A DNA stretch of 64,000 nt from NCBI GenBank assembly GCA_024500155.1, contig CM044858.1, forward strand, positions 30,398,786 through 30,462,785. Reading direction: 5' to 3'. The notes below the pieces were generated by a model, which did not search any database, had not been told where the DNA came from, and was given only the letters and a program-made list of their open reading frames with translations. Below are positions 57,083-64,000 of the stretch, piece after piece. The stretch's first letter is position 1; each line of letters starts with the position of its first letter. Position numbers and translations under genes: made by a program. The DNA comes from Chenopodium formosanum. Its lineage: Eukaryota > Streptophyta > Magnoliopsida > Caryophyllales > Amaranthaceae.

Positions 57083-57970
57083 TTAAACTGAAGTGAACTG
57101 ATTAGGCTGAATTATACTAAAGTAAATAGAGCTGAAATTAATTATTTATAAGAGAGAAAATCAATATCAATCAATCAATAACATAATACTAAAACAGACA
57201 CCGGGAATAACACATGTCACTATATGGTGTCGCTTTTTCCCTCCAAAAGCTATTTTCTAAAATTAAATATATTCTAATTTTATTTTTCCTCTAATATCTT
57301 TTTGATTGAGAACTTTTTTAAAATAACATAATCCTATATATCTTTTTTATATATGATAATATCAATTAATGATTCTTATTACTAATATTGATATTATTTG
57401 CTCAAAATGATTTTTTATTTATTATAGTCAATGGATTTAATTTATATGTTATAGTACGAAATAAGAAAAAAAAAACTACGTGCATCTATAACTAAATCTA
57501 TAACTAAATATTATACCAAAGGTGAAATTGAGAAATGACATGTGACATCTTTTTATAAAAAATAATCTGCCTTTTTTTTTTTTTTGTCAAAGCTTTTTAG
57601 AAAATATTTATTACGAAGTATTATGCAATATTTCCCTACATATTCTTTCAAAAAATTAAAAAATAAAAAAACATTTGCCTACATATAACTTTGTGACATA
57701 ATCCATTTATACATATTATTATTCGTGCATGTAATACAACTCCACTATTTTCTTTAGTATGTATTATATATTTTTAATTTTATTTTTATAATTATGAATT
57801 TTTCATCATCTTATATCGCAATTAGATTGTTTTCAAAATTAAATATATTGTTAAACTACTAATAAAAAGTACATGAAAATTACCGTGCATGGCACGGGAC
57901 TTAATCTAATTATGAATTGAACCTAGAACTGGATCAAACTGATTGAAGCTGAACTGAACAAACTCTAAGT
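57083..57970. mobile_element. CTGAACTGAA-family MITE split by a small Helitron
   Basis: The left part (57083-57170: gaagtgaactgatt, gagctgaaattaa, ttataagagagaaaa) and the right part (57910-57970: gattgaagctgaactgaaca) together match the layout of the family copy at 59335-59545. They are separated by a Helitron. Confidence 0.65.
57175..57909 (+). mobile_element. small non-autonomous Helitron (~735 bp)
   Basis: The 5' end is TCAATAACATAATACTAAAAC followed by AGACACC, like the TC...TATTAAAACAGA start of many plant Helitrons; an alternative start is 57171. The 3' end has a stem CCGTGC-AT-GGCACGG (57884-57898) and CTAA at 57906-57909 followed by T. No ORF. Confidence 0.85.
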
Positions 57971-58154
57971 TTCTGTTTTCTTTTCCAAACAAAAAAAATG
58001 AATTTGTGTTCTTTTAATTGAACTTAACTTATAAATCCTAATTTGATTTACTTATCATCATTATGTGATCACTTACTTGAACCTGTTCAACTATAATTAA
58101 AATTGATCACCCTTAAAACTTTTCAAAAGTTAACGGAACATACCTTTACACTAA

Positions 58155-58575
58155 GACCCTCTCTAATGGTGAGACTCAAGTGAGTATTTTTAGGAGAGAT
58201 GGGGTATTTTTTGCAATGTATACCAATAAGTTGGTATCTAAACTTAGCAACTCTAAAAGAAAGTTGCTAAGTTTAGGTACTCAACTTTGAGTCTCATTTG
58301 ACAAAAAGTGTGAACCCCTTATTAATATTCTAATATATTTTGTAATTTATTTAAGTTTAAAAAAAAAAAAAAAAAACCTTATAATATTTGATATATTTGG
58401 TGGGCCATAAATTGAAAGTGATATTTATATACTTTTAGAAAGTTTCACCATTGGGAAATTAGATTTCACACGAGTTGTTAAATTGAGATGTGTGTATAGT
58501 ATCACCATTTGAGGTAAAAAATAACTCATTTTGTATTTCAATAATAAAACTTGAGTTTCACCATTGGAGATGGTC
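58155..58575. mobile_element. Tourist-like (PIF/Harbinger) MITE
   Basis: GACCCTCTCTAATGGTGAGA at the left and, reversed, GACCATCTCCAATGGTGAAA at the right, each extended by CTCAA, flanked by TAA (58152-58154, 58576-58578), the 3 bp TWA duplication of this group. A related 3' half is seen at 58910-59090. Confidence 0.85.
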
Positions 58576-58664
58576 TAACCACTAGATCAACACCTTTTCC
58601 TTTCAAAATAAATGTTCATTTTAATAGAGTACTATAGTACATATGTAAGAATTTCATAAATTCT

Positions 58665-58865
58665 TATATGTGGCTGGCCACACGGTGAATTGGTGATTAT
58701 TAAGTTAGTGTTACATGGGTACTCGATCAGTGCTACAGAGGTTACATCGTCAGGGTTATAGCTAGAGATTACTCAGTCAGTACTATAGAGGTTACTCAGT
58801 CATTATTAGAAGGGTTACTTTGTTTACACAAGTGGCGACATGGTATGACCAGCCGCACACAAAAC
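58665..58865 (+). repeat. GTTACT minisatellite element, copy 2
   Basis: It opens with TGTGGCTGGCCACACGGTGA, carries about six units of the type GTTACT-CAGTCAGTACTATAGAG, and closes with GACCAGCCGCACACAAAACG. Confidence 0.7.
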
Positions 58866-58909
58866 GCGCTGTAATAAATACGTAGTATATAATTTTCGTA
58901 TATATCACA

Positions 58910-59090
58910 AGCCCTTATAGAGTCTCACTATCTTTTTATTAAAAAAAAAAGAGTCTCGCTATTAGAAAATTGTATATTGCATAAATTACTAAATTGAGAA
59001 GTGAGTTAGGTATTACCATTAAGTATAAATAACAACTCTTTTTTTGCATTTTAATACCAAAAGTTGAGTCTCACCATTAATACCCCACTA
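58910..59090. mobile_element. partial Tourist-like MITE
   Basis: tagagtctcacta, ttactaaattgagaagtgag and aagttgagtctcaccatt match the 3' half of the element at 58155-58575; the left end is missing. Confidence 0.55.
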
Positions 59091-59099
59091 CTGGGGCCG

Positions 59100-59830
59100 G
59101 GTGTAAAATTCGAAATTGGAATTGAAACAACTTTAATTGGGTCCAAAAATTTAGGAAATGGAATTGGAACCACTGGGCACCGGTAAGGTTTCGGTTTCGG
59201 TTTACTTACTTATGTGCATTATTGTTAAAATTTAATATAAATTATTATATTTATTTTGATCCATTTTCATTTTTAGCATTTAATACTTATATTTATTTAT
59301 GTATGACGAAGCTATTTTATTTATGTTAGATACTAAGGGTCTGTTCATATTTACTGAATTAAACATAACTAAACTGATTGGAGCTGAGCTGAACTGAACT
59401 GATTGGAGCTGAAGTGAACAAAACTGAGCTGAAATGAATATTTTATGAGAAAAGGAAATTAGGAGTTAAATTAAATTACATTGAACTGATTGGAGCTGAA
59501 CTGAACTGAACTGAACTGAAATAAGCTGAAGTGAACATGCCTTAATAATATTTTTTTTACTAACTAGATACATTTGACCTATTTTTGTCTTTTTTAAATA
59601 TATAGTCTAATATATATTGAATAATCGGGTACCAAATAATCGATTTCGGGTCTAAAAAATTGAGAATTGGAATTGAAATCGGCGGTAAACGGTTCCTTAA
59701 TTAATTTATTACCTAAAATTTGAATCACCGCCTCAATGGGTCTAGTTCCGAATTCCGACCCATCAATTTCTAATCGATTCCAGTTCCAATTTCGGGTACC
59801 TAGAATTCGGACCCTAGTTGTAATTATTGA
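59100..59830. repeat. AATTGGAATTG-rich repeat around a MITE
   Basis: Both sides of the MITE at 59335-59545 carry gaaattggaattgaaa / gagaattggaattgaaat and CGGTTTCGG/TTTCGGGT words, suggesting one older element into which the MITE inserted. Ends could not be fixed. Confidence 0.4.
59335..59545. mobile_element. MITE of the CTGAACTGAA family, longest copy
   Basis: TAAGGGTCTGTTCATATTTA at the left and, reversed, TTAAGGCATGTTCACTTCAG at the right; four GATTGGAGCTGA units and a CTGAACTGAACTGAACTGAA run; core aatattttatgagaaaagg. Confidence 0.8.
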
Positions 59831-59859
59831 CGTACTTGTAAATTAGGGAAAATGATTTT

Positions 59860-60900
59860 GGCACGAGTAAGTATTACCTACTACCAAGTATGGACAATAC
59901 TACCCAATACCACAATATAATTTTTTTTTTCTTTTCCCTTTATTTATTTATTTATTTATTTTTGTTTCCCCTTTCCTCTTCATCTTCTTCCTCCCTTAAA
60001 CCCTTTCCCCACCTCCATGGATAGCTCCCATTGCCGGCCAAAACTCCGCCCACCACACCTTCATCTACGACAGCAAGAAACCCACCCCATTGGTTGAAAT
60101 CTAAAAACACGCAACTACCTCTGTTAAAAATCACCGAAAACCACCTAAATAAACATAACCCAAAAACAAGAGACACAAACTTATGGCTTTAGCCATTAAA
60201 AACGGTGAGTTCTGTGCTGGAAATCGTTGAGTTCGACCGAAATTGATGACGATGAATGTTTGTCGGTGCTTAGTTATTATTAATTTCTATACTGTTATTA
60301 TTGGTTTGTATACTGTTATTCTTAATTTATGTATTGTTATTGAGAGGAATATGTAAAATTACATTTTTGCCCCTAATATGGGCCTAACGAGCCCATACCT
60401 GGTAGTGGTCTATCACTACTCTTTCGACACACCCTTAATTGATTTTGGTATACTCTTATGTGAGAGTACAATTTTCTATGCTCTTCTCATATGAGGGTGT
60501 GCCAAAATCGATTGGTGTGTCAAAATCAATTTCCATAAATTAGTGGTAAGAAGAAAAGTGACGGCGACAGATAGTAAATGAAAGGGGGTGCGGTAAAAAA
60601 GAAGGTAGTGGCTAGGGGAAGGGTCTAAGGGCCTTGGAATTAGACTGTTAGCTGCAGAAGTGCAGTAGCTGGTGTTGGGTTGATACAAGTCATACAACAC
60701 ACGTGGATGTACAGGGTCTTTATTTCTTGCCCGTGACGATTCACGATCACAGAGACACAGACGAAACTCTAAAACAAACAAACAAACTACAGTATAGTAC
60801 CAAACGTAATTAAAAAAAAATTAAAATAACAGGGGTATCTTTTTAGTTTTTACGTACTCATACTTCTAAAATTTAATTATTGTTTATTTATTTGACCAGG
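59860..60900. other. intergenic, no gene seen
   Basis: AT-rich with short inverted words (ccaagtatgg / ccatacctgg at 59885 and 60395) that may mark an old element. The minus-strand open frames here do not look like known proteins. Confidence 0.4.
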
Positions 60901-60904
60901 TTTT

Positions 60905-61149
60905 TGTTGGAATATTTGCTTCAAATTGTTAGTGGTTAGTCAACTCCTAATGTTAGTGGAATCATAATAGTAGTGGGTTAGTTTAGTGGGGGTTAATGTT
61001 AGCATGATCAATGATCATGGGATTATGTTCCTTATTTTTAGTTATATTTTGCACTATATATATGTTGCAATGTAGTACAATTTTAAATGGATTGAATACA
61101 ACTTTTATTATTCTTTCCCTTCTCTCATCTTTATTTTATTATTTCAACA
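60905..61149 (+). repeat. 5' LTR of the TRIM-like element
   Basis: TGTTGGAA to TTTCAACA, with a tatatata stretch near 61055 that could serve as promoter. Confidence 0.95.
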
Positions 61150-61390
61150 TGGTATCAAGAGCTTCAGGTTAGATCTGGGATAAGAAAAAAAAAAAAAAAG
61201 GGAAGGAAAAGAGATGAAGAAAAAGAAGAAAAAAGAGAGAGAGATAGAGAGTATTAAAAAAAAATATCGAGTAAGGAGACAAGCAACGCAGCTTGATCTC
61301 ATTGTTTGAGAGCAATATTTTTTTTCGAGTGAAATATTTTTGTGAGTATTTTTTTGTGTGTTTAACCATGGAAGTAATGGTTAGTGTGGT

Positions 61391-61594
61391 GTGTCGTTGA
61401 TGGGTTCCTTTTTAGCCCATGAAGGTGTGGAGGTCGTAATCAATGCAGAGATGGTTTCCAAGATAATACCAAAGATGTTTGGTATGATGCAAGGTGACAT
61501 GGTCAATTGGAGGACAATGTCAAAGAGAGTTAATGGAGAGATGTGCTCCATTGAATGTAAGTTGATGATAATGTGCATCAACAAGATCAAGTAA
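61391..61594 (+). other. short open frame in the TRIM-like element, function unknown
   Basis: 67 codons (MSLMGSFLAHEGVEVVINAE...) in the internal region. No recognised domain; Met-rich and probably incidental. Repeated gagatgtg-TCCAT/GCATCA words in this region make the open frame look like a by-product of sequence repetition. Confidence 0.25.
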
Positions 61595-61807
61595 TTGATG
61601 AGAAGTGCATCAATAAAAAAATGTCGAGGATTAGTTGTGCGGAGAGAAGTGCTCCGAGAATATCATGTTGGTGATAATGTGCCCCATCAAAATTGTGTGG
61701 GTGATGAGATGTGCATCACAAAATGCTGTAAAAGCAAAAGAAAATTTCATCGAGATCAAGCATGAAAATCGAATAGTCATTGTAATCCAATTTGAAGCAA
61801 GGGGGTG

Positions 61808-62052
61808 TGTTGGAATATTTGCTTCAAATTGTTAGTGGTTAGTCAACTCCTAATGTTAGTGGAATCATAATAGTAGTGGGTTAGTTTAGTGGGGGTTAAT
61901 GTTAGCATGATCAATGATCATGAGATTATGTTCCTTATTTTTAGTTATATTTTGCACTATATATATGTTGCAATGTAGTACAATTTTAAATGGATTGAAT
62001 ACAACTTTTATTATTCTTTCCCTTCTCTCATCTTTATTTTATTATTTCAACA
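61808..62052 (+). repeat. 3' LTR of the TRIM-like element
   Basis: Same 245 bp as the 5' LTR with one visible substitution. Confidence 0.95.
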
Positions 62053-62479
62053 GTTTTTAGTACCTACGTCATTCTGACCTCACCTTCCAAGTTCCAAATT
62101 TACCACCACTGGCTTCATTTCATGCGAGGTCAAAATCACCATGCTCTTTCGCGTTAATCACCATGCATTTGAACTTTTCACACATTTTTGTTACTTCGTA
62201 TCACTTTATTAGTCTCCTTTAAAATCAATCACGCACTTAAAATAAGAAAATGAGAAATCATAATAATTAGGAATTCTATTGCACCTTTGTAATTAATGTT
62301 TTTTTTTCTTGTTTTATTTGTTTTAGTTATGAGAATTGGCTATAATAAATATTAGTTGGAAGATTTGCAATGTCATCAGCAATCCACTAACACATATATT
62401 AACGATCAGAATTATTTGTCTATTTAAACACCTAATTAGATTAACTATTCATGGATGTAAAAGATACTTTTGCCTCTTC

Positions 62480-63067
62480 TCTCCTCATCTCATCTAGGGT
62501 TTCTCCAAAATCTTGGCCGTTTAGGTCGAAATTAGTCTAATTCTTTTGGAAATTAGACTATTTCTGACCCATTTTCCTTAATTTCTTTAGTTTTGCAATT
62601 TATGTTATAATAAATCTACAAAAGTATTGTGGATATTCGTTCGTCTCCCTATGGTGGAGTCGTTAGTTTTGTTGGTTCACTTGTTTGTTTATGTTTAGGG
62701 TTTGTTTGTGTAATAGGGTTTCTCAAAAAGGTAATCATCTTTTGCCCTATTGTCAGTTCGTCAATAAAGATTTGTTCGGAATTGCAAGTTCGCAACGGTT
62801 GTCAAGTTTTCGAATACGTTCAAGCGAATCAGATGAAAATCATCCTTGCGGCTACAACAAATCGTTAGACCGTCTCTCCGAAAAGGTTGTATATTTCAAC
62901 AATGTGTACGAGAGATGTACCACAATGTAAGATATTTCGACGATCGCAGCTTTGATGAATGAAACCTAGTTTGATTCAATTTTATGTATTTGTTAATTTA
63001 TATTTCATTTGTAGATGTCGGATGACTTTTTATTAATGAATTTTTTTGTTTCAAAAAAAAAAAAAAA
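62480..63067 (+). mobile_element. poly(A)-tailed non-LTR retroposon (tentative)
   Basis: It starts in a ctctcctcatctcatctagggttt leader typical of plant LINE 5' ends and finishes with ttattaatgaattttt...gtttc and an A15 tract (63053-63067), with no RT between. This fits a non-autonomous derivative joining LINE-like 5' and 3' ends. Target-site duplications were not identified. Confidence 0.5.
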
Positions 63068-63413
63068 CCCAAAGGATTTACTATTTAGGGATTATGAAAA
63101 TTAGTCATCCGGTAATAATATTAGGAAATATTTTATATGGGTATATTATTTTGAAATACCTAAAATAGTATATGAGACTAATAAAGTGAAATAGAGGGAG
63201 TATTATTTTTTTTCGCAAAATAGGAAAATTATATTCCATCAGTGTGATCTTAGTCACCCGAGCAAAATAGGAATAGATGAGTGCAAATTTAGGCAACTCA
63301 TAGCTATCTATAATCGTTTCTACATAGTAAGTAAAAGCATAAAGTAAAGCTGAACATTGTGTCACACATTTTGTTATACTTCAGCACTTGGTTGTTTCTC
63401 TATAAGTGCTAAT

Positions 63414-63570
63414 TAGGGTATGTTTCTGTTCAGCTTAATTTCAATTCAGTTCAATTTAATTCAATTCAATTCGATTAAGCTCCAATTAATTTAATTCAGT
63501 TCAATTAAGTTAAGTTTATAATTTCTTTCTCTCATAAACAATTTATTTCAGCTCAGTTCAGTTTTTTTGG
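63414..63570. mobile_element. MITE of the CTGAACTGAA family, inverted copy
   Basis: agggtatgtttctgttcagc, repeated TTCAGTTCAATT words, ctttctctcataaacaattt (reverse complement of the family core) and cagctcagttcag. Confidence 0.65.
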
Positions 63571-63584
63571 TTCATGATTAATAA

Positions 63585-63950
63585 TAGGGGTTACTTTGTT
63601 AGTGTTACATGGGTTACTTGGTCAGTGTTATAGGAGTTACTCGGTCAATGTTACAGGGGTTACTTTATAGTGTTGCATGGGTTACTTGATCAATATTATA
63701 GGGGTTACTTGGTCAGTGTTACAGGGGTTTCTCAGTCAATGTTACAGGGGCTATTTCGTTAGTGTTACCGAGATTACTTTGTCAGTGTTACAGGGATTAC
63801 TAGGTCAATGTTATAGGAGTTACTTCGTAGTGTTACAGGGGTTACTTGATCAGTATTTAGGGGTTATTTGGTCAGTATTATAGGAGTTACTTTGCTTTTT
63901 TTACAATTGGCCACACCGTTTGGCCAACCACACACAAGACTCCATTTATA
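63585..63950 (+). repeat. GTTACT minisatellite element, copy 3 (longest)
   Basis: About 14 units of GGGGTTACTTGGTCAGTGTTACA (22-24 bp) run from 63590 to 63890, closing with TTGGCCACACCG and GGCCAACCACACACAAG. The 68-codon open frame across it is a translation of the repeat, not a gene. Confidence 0.85.
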
Positions 63951-64000
63951 GTTCATATTTGACATATGTTTTTCCAAGTAATTAATTATATTACTTTATT

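Larger units (their letters stand above)
60905..62052 (+). mobile_element. TRIM-like non-autonomous LTR retrotransposon
   Basis: Complete structure: 245 bp LTRs at 60905-61149 and 61808-62052 (TGTTGGAATATTTG...TTATTTCAACA), a tRNA-Met PBS TGGTATCAAGAGC directly after the first, a purine tract (gaagcaaggggg, 61794-61805) before the second, and GTTTT target-site duplications (60900-60904, 62053-62057). I see one difference between the LTRs (catgggatt/catgagatt), so insertion was recent. The 658 bp interior has no gag or pol; it must have used proteins of another element. Confidence 0.96.

Noticed and set aside
63677..63883. 68-codon open frame with repeated SVLQG/SQCYRG blocks
   Set aside because: It is the in-frame reading of the 23-bp GTTACT repeats.
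63585..63950. Regularly spaced repeats that could be taken for a CRISPR array
   Set aside because: Units abut each other with no unique spacers, in a plant nuclear genome; it is a minisatellite.

Overview
This is nuclear DNA of a flowering plant, almost certainly a eudicot: spliced genes with long AT-rich introns, MITEs, plant LTR elements, Helitrons and CACTA transposons. The style of the repeats (Tat/Ogre-like LTRs, CTGAACTGAA-type MITEs) would suit the Caryophyllales, but that is a weak inference. Only two genes look intact: a three-exon ERG28-like sterol-biosynthesis scaffold gene (31890-39322, minus) and a two-exon DUF1005 gene (54411-55941, minus). Nearly everything else is transposon, much of it nested.

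Left part (1-12300): remains of LTR elements. A 1.1 kb CACTA element (1062-2184, TSD AGA) precedes a decayed gag of a Tat/Ogre-type Ty3 element lacking pol (3033-4152). Its long non-coding 3' region ends in ~70 bp tandem repeats, a polypurine tract and a ~2 kb LTR (7575-9579). A second copy of that LTR lies inverted at 10560-11876, followed by a 160 bp-arm inverted repeat.

Middle (12300-31070): a degenerate L1-type LINE (12300-16568 and 30861-31070) is split by a ~14.3 kb SIRE-like Ty1/copia element in minus orientation (LTRs 16569-17869 and 29576-30860). Its gag, protease, integrase, RT/RNase H and env-like ORF carry stops and frameshifts. Its RNase H is in turn split by a 4.0 kb CACTA element (20618-24628, TSD CCT) that carries fragments of an SDR gene, a LINE-type RNase H and a transposon ORF.

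The ERG28 gene follows. Its second intron holds an old internal duplication and a MITE, and its first intron holds an RTE-LINE tail.

The most interesting part is 41169-50506: a non-autonomous Helitron of 9,054 bp whose ends can be fixed to the base because it sits inside a Stowaway MITE that has an intact 284 bp relative at 39748-40031. It carries intron-containing fragments of a methionyl-tRNA formyltransferase gene, a KUP/HAK potassium-transporter gene and a third, unrecognised gene, all in one orientation, plus long GA microsatellites and a partly duplicated 3' end.

Right part (50500-64000): several Stowaway MITEs, the DUF1005 gene, a small Helitron nested in a MITE, a Tourist-like MITE, a young 1,148 bp TRIM-like retrotransposon with 245 bp LTRs differing at one base, a poly(A)-tailed retroposon, and two of three copies of an unusual element made of ~23 bp GTTACT repeats. 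All domain names come from motif recognition by eye; no database search was possible.
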